In this document: one piece after another, positions 22,781 to 32,482 of the stretch | Layout of the letters: every line of letters starts with the position of its first letter | How positions within the stretch are numbered: position 1 is the stretch's first letter | Notes under the pieces: generated by a model | Databases searched by the model: none | Told to the model about the DNA's origin: nothing | Seen by the model: the letters and a program-made list of their open reading frames with translations, nothing else | Translations under genes and position numbers: made by a program | NCBI RefSeq assembly: GCF_029867415.1 | Contig: NC_081182.1 | Location: forward strand, 18,635,983 to 18,699,982 | DNA: 64,000 bases | Origin: Vicia villosa | Lineage: Eukaryota > Streptophyta > Magnoliopsida > Fabales > Fabaceae | Reading direction: 5' to 3'

Positions 22781-25208
22781 AAAAGGAATTTCAAGAAAGG
22801 CATAATGAATTGAAAGAATCAAACTTCCAAGAATCATGGTGAAGGGAATGCCAAAGGTGGTTCAAGTAATACAAAGAACAAAATAAGATATTCGATGTTA
22901 AAACAGTCAAAAGTAAGTCTATTTTACTTATGAATATAAGTCAAAGAAGGTCTCCAAGAGACAAGACATATAAAGTTCACTTTTCACATGATGATTTTGA
23001 CTTATAAAAGTTTTGCTAATGGCAACAATTAAAGGTGAATGTGAAGATCAGGATAAATGGTACATGTTTCTCAAATCATATGAGTGGAGGGAAGGATTGG
23101 CTCATTGATCTTGATGAATAAATAAACAAAAATATAGATTTGCTTATGATAATGTGGTGAGTCCAGAAGGAATTAGGGAAGTAATGATCCAAAGAATAAA
23201 TAGGAAAAAAATATATATTTTTTAGGTGTTGTATTTAGTCTTTGTCAATTATTAAAGAAAGGTTATACCAAGAAGATGAATGAGAGGCTAATGAAGGTGT
23301 ATGATCGAAAAGAGAGAATTGATCTTTAAGGCACCACTGTAAATGACCTTTAAGATCGGAATTAATGTAGATGAAAATCAAAGCATGACGTTAACCACAT
23401 GTGATAAAAATTGAATATGACACTAGAGGCATGGACATTTGAATTTTAGAGATTTAAGTATGTTGCACACGAAAATAGTGAAGGACGTTCCACGAATCGA
23501 ATGACCAAAGTATGTTTTAGAAAAATGTTGCACATATAAATAGTCAAGAAATATCTACCAATTTGAAGTGTCAATCAAGGCCACATGGAAGCTTGAATTC
23601 ATCCACTATGGTGTTTATGACCCCTACGAAGTCAAGTTATCATGAGGTAATTGATATTTTGTCTACTTCATTGATGAATACACTAGGAAATTGTGGATTT
23701 AACTGATAACCAAGAATAATGAGGTGTTTGAGGTGTTCAAAAGGTTTAATGTGATAGTTTAAAATAAAAGTAGAAAATTAATTGGTGGACTTAGAAGTGA
23801 TGGTGGTAGTGAATACACATCTAATATCTTTTTTTAAATCATTTTGTGTATCAAATGGCACAAGACATTAAGTAATTTCCCCATACACTTGAATAGGTGT
23901 CCAACCAAGAGATTGAATGGGCTAACACTTGGGGAAGTTTGGTTAGGATCAAACCTTGTGTTAAGCATTTGATGATACATATACCATACATTTAGGAAGA
24001 AGTTGAATGATAAGAATCAACCTATTTTGATGATAAGTTATCGTTCAACTATTGCATACATGTTCCATACTCCTAAAAGACAAAATATAGTGATCAATAA
24101 ATATTTTTAATTTGGCGAGGCTAGAGAATGACTTTGGGAAGGAAACACCCAATCAAATTAAGGCATTTTAATTTTCCTGAATCAAATCAACTTGGACAAT
24201 AGGTGATCACATATGAAGAATGTGTGAGGAGATTCAATACACACAATTAACCTCCAAAAAGATTGAAATATTGTGTTAGATTCCTTGTTTTATCATGAAT
24301 GATAGTGGTGATCTAGTTCAATAAGTTTTACTTGCTGAACAAGAACCAACATGTCTAGAGCACGAATTGAAGGAATGACATTGGAAAATTTTATACTTGA
24401 AGAGTTGAAGTCCACATAGAACTTGGATATTGGTAGAATTGTATGTTGATAAGAAGTGCATAGATGTGAAGTGGGTCTAAAATACTATGATGAAGCCAAC
24501 ATGTGGGATAATAGAATACAAAGCAAAACTTTTGGAAAGTGAAAAAACATCGTCTAAACTACAATGAGATACATGCACCTCTGCCTAGAATTGAGACAGT
24601 TAGACTAATGGTGCAATTTAGATCCACTAGTCATCTGTAAATGTATCTCATTATAGTCTAAATTGCACCATTAGTCTAAACACCGCATTTACTTTTCATT
24701 TACTCCACGAAATGGTCAATCAATCATGTAAATGTAAATTTAGTATTTCTTTAATGGAGAATTAATAGAATAAGGGACAAATTTTAAGATAAAAGGCAAA
24801 GTGATCATCATATATAGGTTGAAGAATGCTCTACATAACTTGGAACAAACCCCTAGAAAATGGATTAAGAAGATTGATGTTTTCCTACCTCAAAAAAGGT
24901 TTGTGAAGTGTGTGCAACTGTGAAATGTACATTGATCACATAACCATAACTCACCATAACTCAAAGTGATGAGTTTGAGATACCTAACTTTAAGAGATAT
25001 ATGATGAATGAATTTAAATGTGTCTAACCTTGAAGCCTTACCTTATTTCCTAAGAAAGGAGTTTGAGGTGATTAGAGAAGAAATTTCAAGACATGAGATA
25101 AATTATATAACAAATGTGCTAAAAATGTCAACATGGAATTTGATTCACACCCAGAATATTTTGTTAAAGCATGTCACATATGGTGTTGGAAATCCAATTT
25201 TAAAATAA
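22780..25208 (+). pseudogene. Decayed Copia element, plus strand
   Basis: Fragments of a Copia polyprotein can be read in order in all three plus frames: a protease/pre-integrase region (CFSNHMSGGKDWLIDLDE, LCQLLKKGYTKKMNERLM), integrase (GLRSDGGSEYTS near 23788-23823), the start of reverse transcriptase (VDKKCIDVKWV near 24450) and a later reverse transcriptase part (RLKNALHNLEQTPRKWIKKI near 24820-24880). Stops and frameshifts occur every few dozen codons. LTRs were not found. The last readable piece ends near 25208. This is an old insertion of a lineage different from the two complete Copia elements in the window, as far as the motifs allow. Confidence 0.75.
24553..24682. repeat. Local inverted repeat in the decayed Copia
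   Basis: GTTAGACTAATGGTGCAATT near 24598 is repeated in inverse orientation as ATTGCACCATTAGTCTAAAC near 24662. A second inverse pair (CTACAATGAGATACAT near 24565 and ATGTATCTCATTATAG near 24640) is interleaved with it, so this is not a simple hairpin. It probably arose by a template-switch or inversion event in the relic. Confidence 0.6.
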
Positions 25209-25600
25209 AATTGCTCTAATATTAATGAAGTAATATGAATGTTAGGAACATTCTCTTTATATTACACTATAATATATTTTTTTAAAAGAGAAAACACATG
25301 TAAGTCATACCACTTAATGTATGATCCATTCACAAAGTGAAATATTCATGTGTGTTTTATTCAATAAAAAATAAGAAGAAAATGTGTGATACACAATATA
25401 AAATAATTTTATCAATCACAACCATGTATCCAACAACATCACGCTTTATTTTATAAAAAAAAAAATTAATGATATGGGTTGGTTTTCTATTAGATTAAAC
25501 CCAAAAATAATATTAAAAAGATAAATTTGTTTTTCCATTAAAAAAAGAGGTTAAATAGTTTGTTCTGTTTTGAATTACATTATTATTTGGATTTTAAATA
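25209..25600. promoter_or_regulatory. Upstream region of the unknown gene at 26047
   Basis: AT-rich sequence between the Copia relic and the first exon. It should contain the promoter of the plus-strand gene, but no TATA box or start site was assigned with confidence. Confidence 0.35.
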
Positions 25601-25736
25601 GAAGTTAGTAGTTAGTTAAATGGAGGGGATTGAATGAAAAAGAAATTGATGGAATTGATATAAGAGCAGCAGCGCACACCTCAGGGCTGTTGTTGATCGC
25701 GGCGGAGGGTGATATAATGTTCCGGTCATCTCTCAG
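25600..25736 (+). other. Probable 5' untranslated exon with upstream ATGs
   Basis: Directly before a good donor (CTCTCAG/GTTTGT) lie two ATGs that are not in frame with the main protein. The first opens a nine-codon frame (MKKKLMELI). The second opens MFRSSL and, after splicing to 26041, would run into the main coding region in another frame and stop. The left limit of the exon is a guess. Confidence 0.45.
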
Positions 25737-26046
25737 GTTTGTTTTCATAACTCTGATTCTACTGATACATTACTCACTAATCATGTATCTGTTATTGGGA
25801 TTAATTAACCCTAGGGTTTCCGTCTCTGTCACTTCCCATGCTTGCTATTTTTAGACCCTTTCATTATTTAACTTCCCTGCACATGGTGTGTGTGTGTGTG
25901 TGTGTTTTCCCATGATTATTTTTCTATAGATTATCAGTAATGTAATGTACTATACCAATTCTTACTACTTGAAACTAAAGGGATGGAACCTCCTCGAACC
26001 TTTCACTAATGCTATACCTAATATTTACTTTTTGGGACAGCTGGAG

Positions 26047-27515
26047 ATGCTCCAACAAAGTATAGATTCAAAGTTTTGTGATTACAATCAGGGCAATTCT
26101 AAAATGGATTTGCCCAATGCTGCTGCAAACAACACATCGCTTACTCATCTGCTGCCAACCTCCGATATCGGAACCTCTTCCTTCTTAAAGGAGGATAAGG
26201 ATCCTGCTACCAATTCTAACACACCCTCCTCTGACCACCCTCTCCAACAATCTCCACCCAATAATGCTGCCAATGGACATCTCGTCTATGTCCGTAGAAA
26301 ATCAGAAGGAGAAATGCCCAAAAATACCCCTTTTGAAAATACAACTGTTAATGCTTCTTCTTCTCCACTTTCAACCCAACTTTATTGTCAAGAGGAAATT
26401 GCTCAACCAAAACCTCACATAAACGTTTCTTGTGTCCCACCATTTGCACCTTTTCCTATGGCATCTTCAATAACCTCATCTGGAAACCCTTCTATTCCTG
26501 TTTCTCATGGGAAGTCTGGCATGATGTTGGCGCCACTTGAGTCCAATTACGTCCCACCTTCTTCTGGACATACCATTGCCAATCCTAAGCTATTTAAAAA
26601 TGTGCATTGGGAAGAGCGTTATCAACAGTTGCAGTTGTTTTTAAGGAAATTGGACCAATCAGACCAAGCCGACTACATCCAAAGTATGTCTAGGAACGAC
26701 TCAAACGCTTTCTTCAAAATTCCTGTTATTTTATTTGACTGATTTCATTCTATGGCAGTGCTTCAATCTCTGTCTTCGGTTGAACTTAGCAGACATGCTG
26801 TTGAGTTAGAGAAGAGATCAATTCAGCTTTCACTTGAGGAAGGTAATGGAATCATTGTTCCACATGTTTCCTATGCAATCACTGACTTAGAGATGACACT
26901 TACACATTAGGACGGGGAGAGTGGAATCAGGCATTAACTCAAATCTTATGATTATTCACTATCAATAGTGCTTGTGGTAGTTCAGTTATTGTGAGCAAGT
27001 CTTTGAATTACTCCCATTCATGCCATTTATTGTTTTATGCATCTGCCTTTGTTTTATTCTGTTATTCATTTTGTTTGGTCTCTATTTACTGAAACAGAAT
27101 GCTTTATACAGTTTATTCCACCTCCCTGTTTCGGCCTATATTTGATGCTTGAGACTTAGGCAAGAGAACTGTCAGAACTCTGATGTTTCAACATTTTTTT
27201 TGTATATTAGTAGCATTTTTTCCCATGTCTGGATTATAACATTGTGGAAATTATATGTTTTTTTGTATTGTCGATATCCTTGACCTGTTCCATATATCCA
27301 TAAATATTCTTACCGCAATTGATTGTTAGTTTTAGCAAACAGTATTTTGAGACAACAGGAAGCTGATGATTTTTTTCTCACATATCAATTCATCAATGAC
27401 AGCTAAAGAATTACAACGAGTTGCTGCTTTAAACGTCTTGGGGAAATCAGTGAAGAACTTCAAAGCACCAGTGGATCATGGCGAGTGTTCAGACAAGTTG
27501 AAGACATTGACATGA
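26047..27515 (+). CDS. Plant protein of unknown function, 277 aa, conserved charged C-terminus
   Basis: Exons 26047-26683, 26759-26842 and 27403-27515 join in frame; the acceptor before the start codon is at 26039-26040. I do not recognise a named family. The first 200 residues are Ser/Pro/Asn-rich and probably disordered, with a short basic piece LVYVRRKSEGEM. From about residue 190 the sequence becomes ordered and helical: NVHWEERYQQLQLFLRKL, then SLSSVELSRHAVELEKRS and ELQRVAALNVLGKS, with a regular charge pattern suggesting a coiled or helical bundle. No signal peptide, membrane segment or catalytic motif is visible. The start at 26047 is the first ATG in frame after the acceptor. If intron 1 is retained the frame stays open upstream to an ATG at 25945, so another N-terminus is possible. 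A Copia element begins about 350 bases after the stop. Confidence 0.8.
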
Positions 27516-27861
27516 CTTTTCTGCCTTTTATGGTGCAGTAATTTTCCTATGGCAGTGAAAACTTGAGACTGTTTACTGTGCATAGTCGCAATGTTTTTAT
27601 GCTGATTGTTTTTAATCTCCTGGTTATCCAGTTAACTAAGAAAGTAATTTGCATCTCTTTTTGTTGTTGTTGTTGTTGTTATGAAAATTAAAAATGGGGA
27701 TTGTTTGTACAGTTTGGCTACTCTTGTTTCTTCCTGAACTTACATTCTCTGTCAGTTTATGAGGAGATTTTTGCAAGCCTTTGCCGCAGTGGACTGCCGG
27801 ATTCAGATATATCCATGCAATTGAATAGAACATAAATGATTAATGATTTGAATCACAAATT

Positions 27862-27982
27862 TGTTGGGCTTAAAGGCCAATTGACTGGGCCTCTGTGATT
27901 TAGCTATTGCATCATATTGTACTTGTGTATATAAGGCATTGGCCTATGAAATGAGAAGCTAATCACCACCTTTACCCTAACA
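27862..27982 (+). repeat. 5' LTR of the second Copia (121 bp)
   Basis: TG...CA ends, TATATAAG near the middle; differs by one base from the 3' LTR. Confidence 0.95.
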
Positions 27983-28115
27983 ATTGGTATCAAAGAGCCC
28001 CGATCCATTTTTCTCACAATTCACAAAACTGCAGTTTCTGTTTCTAACGGTTCTAACCGTCTCGCACTCCTTCTTTCTTTTCCAATTCTTGCATTCTTTT
28101 CTCTCAGGCTTGTTC

Positions 28116-31100
28116 ATGGCTGACTCCTCTCAATTTCTGCAACCGGCGGTTCCCAAATTCGAAGGATATTACGAACATTGGGCAATGCTTATGGAAAACC
28201 TTCTCCGATCGAAGGAATATTGGGGACAAATTGAAAATGGCGTCACAATAGCACCGGCAAATGCAACTGAGGCTCAACAACAAGCTGCGGCAGCCAGTAA
28301 ACTCTGTGATTTGAAGGTCAAGAACTATCTTTTTCAAGCTATCGATCGATCGATCTTGGAGACGATTCTCACTCGTGATACTGCACAAGATATCTGGGAG
28401 GCGATGCGCAAGAAGTATCAAGGTTCTACGAAGGTCAAGCGAGCACAGTTACAATCTTTACGGCGAGAATTTGAAATTCTTGCAATGGGGGAAAATGAGA
28501 CGGTGAATGACTACTTTGCGAGAACGCTTGCAATTGCGAATCGCATGACAAGTCATGGTGAAAAGCTTGAACAAATCACAGTGGTTGAAAAGATTCTCCG
28601 CTCTATGCCGGCTAAATTCAACTATGTGGTGTGTTATATTGAAGAATCGAATGACGTTACAATCCTCTCCATTGATGAGCTACAGAGCAGCTTGCTTGTT
28701 CATGAGGGAAGAATGAAGTGTCAGAAGGACCAAAGTGATGAACAAGCATTGAAGGTAGCTAGCGCTAGCAGAGGTGGTAGCAGAGGAAGGGGAAGATTCT
28801 CTGCAAGAGGAAGAGGAAGAGGAAGACTAAGCAAAGAAATTGTTCAATGCTATAAGTGTCATAGATTTGGACACTATCAAAATGAGTGTCCTGAATGGGA
28901 AAATGCAAATTACGCTGAGGTTTACGAGGAAGAAGAAATGCTACTGATGGCTGAATCGAACTGTGAATGCACCAAAGAGGAGATTTGGTATCTTGATTCC
29001 GGCTGTAGCAATCATATGATTGGCACAAAGGAATGGTTACATGATTTTGATGACAGTTTCACAGAATCAGTCAAGCTAGGAAATGACTCCAAGATGGCAG
29101 TTATGGGCAAAGGCAACATCAAACTGAATATTGGAGGAAAGGTTCATGTGATTACTGAGGTTTACTATCTGCCTGGGCTGAGTAGCAACTTGTTGAGTGT
29201 TGGCCAACTTCAACAGAGAAATTTAACTCTAATCTTCAAAAGGGATATCTGCCAAGTTATTCATGATGAAAAGGGGTTAATTCTCACCACTCAAATTTCA
29301 AACAATAGAATGTACAGGATTTTTGCTCCTGTAATTCTACCCAAGTGTCTGCAGATGAGCAAAATTGATGAATCCTACTTGTGGCATCACAGGTATGCTC
29401 ATCTTAGTTTCAAGGGTTTGAGGACTCTCAATCAAAAGAAAATGGTGAGGGGACTGCCAGAGGTGAAAGCTACAGAAGACAAATGTGCAGACTGTATATC
29501 TGGCAAGCAACACAGAGACAACATCCCTAAGAAATCTAGTTGGAGAGCTTCTCAAAGGCTTGAATTAGTGCACTCGGATATATGCGGACCAATTAAGCCA
29601 GAATCTAATGGTGGCAACAGGTACTTTATTACCTTCACAGATGATTACACTAGGAAAACTTGGACTTATTTTTTGCAAGAAAAATCTGCAGCTCTTGAAT
29701 TTTTCAAAAAATTTAAGTCCTTAGTTGAAAAAGAATCAAACTGTGCTATTCAGTGTCTTAGAACAGATAGAGGTGGAGAATTTACATCAACAACTTTCAA
29801 TGAATTTTGTAGTGCACAAGGGATAAAAAGACACTTAACTGCAGCTTACACACCTCAGCAGAATGGAGTATCTGAAAGGAAAAATAGGACTATTTTGAAC
29901 ATGGTTAGAAGCATGATGTCAGCTAGAAGTGTTCCCAAGAGATTTTGGCCTGAAGCTGTAAACTGGGCCACTTATGTCATGAACAGATGTCCTACCTTTG
30001 CTGTGAAGAACATGACTCCAGAAGAAGCATGGAGTGGTATAAAACCCTCAGTCCATCATTTCAAGGTGTTTGGTTGTCTGGAACATGTACATATTCCAGA
30101 TGTGCAGAGAAAGAAATTGGATGGGAAGAGTACAAAGTGCATTCTCCTTGGTGTTAGTGAAGAATCCAAGGCTTACAAATTGTATAATCCAACTGAAAGA
30201 AAGATCATCAGCAGCAGAGATGTTGTGTTTGAAGAGCATAAGAGCTGGGACTGGGGCAACAAAGGTAACAGCAGGGGAGAAAATCAGATTGCTGACAATG
30301 AAGTAGAGCAAATTAGTGAGGCACTAGATAGCCAAGATGAGATTGAAGCTGTTAATGAAACTGGTGGAAACAATGGTGCAGATGACAACATTACAGAAGA
30401 AGGACAAGAAGCTGGAGAAGAACACAGTGACAGTGACAGTGTGGAAGAAAGGCCTGCTAGGACAAGACAGCCACTTAGTTACCTCAGAGATTATGTCACA
30501 GAAGATCAACACGATTCAATGCAAAGCCTTGCCCTGTTTAGCTCTAAAGAAGATCCTGATACTTATGATGAAGCTGTAAAACATGAAGTATGGAGAAAAG
30601 CAATGGAGTCAGAAATTGATTCAATTCAAAGGAATGACACTTGGGTATTAACTGAACTTCCACAGGGTATAAAATCTATTGGGGCGAAGTGGATTTTCAA
30701 GACAAAATATAATGAGGAGGGAAAAATTGAGAAGCACAAGGCTAGGCTTGTAGCAAAGGGATATGCTCAAAGTGTTTTTCAATTAGATGTTAAAAGTGCT
30801 TTCTTGCATGGTGAACTAATTGAAGATGTGTATGTAGATCAACCCTTGGGTTTTGAAACAAAGAACAGGAATCAAGTGTACAAGCTCAAGAAGGCATTAT
30901 ATGGATTAAAACAAGCCCCTAGGGCTTGGTACAGCAAGATAGAGTCTTATTTTATCATTGAAAAATTCATGAAGTGTTCTCATGAACACACACTGTTTGT
31001 TAAGTGTGAAGGAAAAAACAAGATTCTAATTGTTAGCCTATATGTAGATGACTTAATCTACACTGGAAACAATGAACAAATGATGAAACAATTCAAGGAA

Positions 31101-32003
31101 TCTATGAAGGAGAAATTTGCCATGACTGACTTAGGCAAAATGAAGTATTTCTTGGGGGTTGAAGTGAATCAGACCCAACAAGGAATCTTCATTCATCAAC
31201 ACAGATATGCCTCTGAGATACTGAGCAGATTTGGAATGACTGATTGTAACAAGGTTTGCAGCCCAATGGTGCCTGGATGTAAACTTATCAAAGATGAACA
31301 TGGAAAGCCTACTGATGCCACCTACTACAAACAGATGATTGGTTGTCTGATGTATCTATTGGCAACTAGACCAGACATGGCTTTCTCAGTATGTCTTGCT
31401 GCAAGGTACATGGAAAGGCCCACTGAATTACATGTAGCTGCTATCAAGAGGATTTTGAGATACTTAAAAGGCACTATGAGTTATGGAATTTTGTACAAGC
31501 ACAGTGATGATGGAAATTTGAAATTGGTAGGATGGACAGACTCTGACTATGCTGGAGATTATGATGATAGGAGAAGCACATCAGGCTATGTCTTTACTAT
31601 AGGATCAGGAGCTATATCATGGTGTTCTAAAAAACAGCCCATAGTTACTCTGTCAACCACTGAGGCAGAATTTGTGGCAGCTGCTTCTTGTGCATGTCAA
31701 AGTGTGTGGTTGAGAGCTATAATGAAGCAACTGCAGCAAGAACAAACTGGGAACACGATTGTGTACTGTGACAATAGTTCATCCATAAAGTTATCAAAGA
31801 ATCCAGTCATGCATGGGAGGTCTAAACACATTGATGTGAGATACCACTTCCTTAGAGAATTAAGCAGGGATGAAATTGTAGAACTGAAGCATTGCAAATC
31901 TGAAGAGCAACTTGCAGACATCATGACCAAGGCTCTAAAGCTGGAAACATTCTGCAGATTAAGGGAGGGACTTGGAATGTGTGATATTAGTTCTCTTATG
32001 TAA
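28116..32003 (+). CDS. Copia gag-pol polyprotein, open over 1295 aa but with a gap in reverse transcriptase
   Basis: The first ATG (MADSSQFLQPAVPKF) at 28116 opens a frame with no stop to 32003; the frame upstream to 27984 has no ATG at its start. Parts in order: gag, a CCHC knuckle CYKCHRFGHYQNEC, protease WYLDSGCSNHMIG, integrase zinc region and catalytic core (LVHSDICGPI, FTDDYTRKTWTYF, LRTDRGGEFTS, PQQNGVSERKNR), reverse transcriptase (AKWIFKTKYNEEGKIEKH, then FQLDVKSAFLHG and YVDDLIYTG) and RNase H (GWTDSDYAGDYDDRRST, TLSTTEAEF, HIDVRYHFLRE). At about 30768-30772 the segment ending KGYAQ runs straight into VFQLDVKSAF. The block of roughly 30 residues that normally lies between them is missing in frame. 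Catalytic aspartates are present, but the finger region is shortened, so enzyme activity is doubtful. Confidence 0.9.
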   Translation: MADSSQFLQPAVPKFEGYYEHWAMLMENLLRSKEYWGQIENGVTIAPANATEAQQQAAAASKLCDLKVKNYLFQAIDRSILETILTRDTAQDIWEAMRKKYQGSTKVKRAQLQSLRREFEILAMGENETVNDYFARTLAIANRMTSHGEKLEQITVVEKILRSMPAKFNYVVCYIEESNDVTILSIDELQSSLLVHEGRMKCQKDQSDEQALKVASASRGGSRGRGRFSARGRGRGRLSKEIVQCYKCHRFGHYQNECPEWENANYAEVYEEEEMLLMAESNCECTKEEIWYLDSGCSNHMIGTKEWLHDFDDSFTESVKLGNDSKMAVMGKGNIKLNIGGKVHVITEVYYLPGLSSNLLSVGQLQQRNLTLIFKRDICQVIHDEKGLILTTQISNNRMYRIFAPVILPKCLQMSKIDESYLWHHRYAHLSFKGLRTLNQKKMVRGLPEVKATEDKCADCISGKQHRDNIPKKSSWRASQRLELVHSDICGPIKPESNGGNRYFITFTDDYTRKTWTYFLQEKSAALEFFKKFKSLVEKESNCAIQCLRTDRGGEFTSTTFNEFCSAQGIKRHLTAAYTPQQNGVSERKNRTILNMVRSMMSARSVPKRFWPEAVNWATYVMNRCPTFAVKNMTPEEAWSGIKPSVHHFKVFGCLEHVHIPDVQRKKLDGKSTKCILLGVSEESKAYKLYNPTERKIISSRDVVFEEHKSWDWGNKGNSRGENQIADNEVEQISEALDSQDEIEAVNETGGNNGADDNITEEGQEAGEEHSDSDSVEERPARTRQPLSYLRDYVTEDQHDSMQSLALFSSKEDPDTYDEAVKHEVWRKAMESEIDSIQRNDTWVLTELPQGIKSIGAKWIFKTKYNEEGKIEKHKARLVAKGYAQSVFQLDVKSAFLHGELIEDVYVDQPLGFETKNRNQVYKLKKALYGLKQAPRAWYSKIESYFIIEKFMKCSHEHTLFVKCEGKNKILIVSLYVDDLIYTGNNEQMMKQFKESMKEKFAMTDLGKMKYFLGVEVNQTQQGIFIHQHRYASEILSRFGMTDCNKVCSPMVPGCKLIKDEHGKPTDATYYKQMIGCLMYLLATRPDMAFSVCLAARYMERPTELHVAAIKRILRYLKGTMSYGILYKHSDDGNLKLVGWTDSDYAGDYDDRRSTSGYVFTIGSGAISWCSKKQPIVTLSTTEAEFVAAASCACQSVWLRAIMKQLQQEQTGNTIVYCDNSSSIKLSKNPVMHGRSKHIDVRYHFLRELSRDEIVELKHCKSEEQLADIMTKALKLETFCRLREGLGMCDISSLM

Positions 32004-32084
32004 TTTTACTTACTGCTGTATGTTCTTTTTCTTGTTTGTTGTTTTAGTTGATATCTGTTGTGATATTCAACTTAAGGGAGGGTT

Positions 32085-32205
32085 TGTTGGGCTTAAAGGC
32101 CAATTGACTGGGCCTCTGTGATTTAGCTATTGCATCCTATTGTACTTGTGTATATAAGGCATTGGCCTATGAAATGAGAAGCTAATCACCACCTTTACCC
32201 TAACA
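32085..32205 (+). repeat. 3' LTR of the second Copia (121 bp)
   Basis: Partner of 27862-27982, preceded by the polypurine tract at about 32071-32084. Confidence 0.95.
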
Positions 32206-32482
32206 AAATTTCAAGCAATTGAGTTAATCAAATTTAAAAGCCGGTTTGAATTTTTTAAAACTCTTTAAATAAAATCATTTTTTTGCAATTCCCCAACTAA
32301 AGTTATATGCCTCAACCACTTGCTCCCTTTCCACAACTTTAAATAAATTTATATCTCTTGTACATACGCGCACGCACATGTAGTATGATGTATCTAAACC
32401 TACACATTGATATCATTTTTTGAGTTAATTTATGTTTAACTATGTTAAACAAAAAAACTCACCATGATGTTATGATGCAGAT

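Larger units (their letters stand above)
27862..32205 (+). mobile_element. Copia LTR retrotransposon (4344 bp), duplication AAATT, 121-bp LTRs
   Basis: LTRs at 27862-27982 and 32085-32205 start TGTTGGGCTT and end CCCTAACA. They differ by one base by eye (CATCATATTG versus CATCCTATTG), so the insertion is young. AAATT flanks both sides (27857-27861, 32206-32210). TTGGTATCAAAGAGC after the left LTR is an initiator-Met-type primer site, and CTTAAGGGAGGGTT is the polypurine tract before the right LTR. The LTRs are very short for a Copia element but contain a TATATAAG box (27928-27935). A single long open frame fills the interior. Confidence 0.95.
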
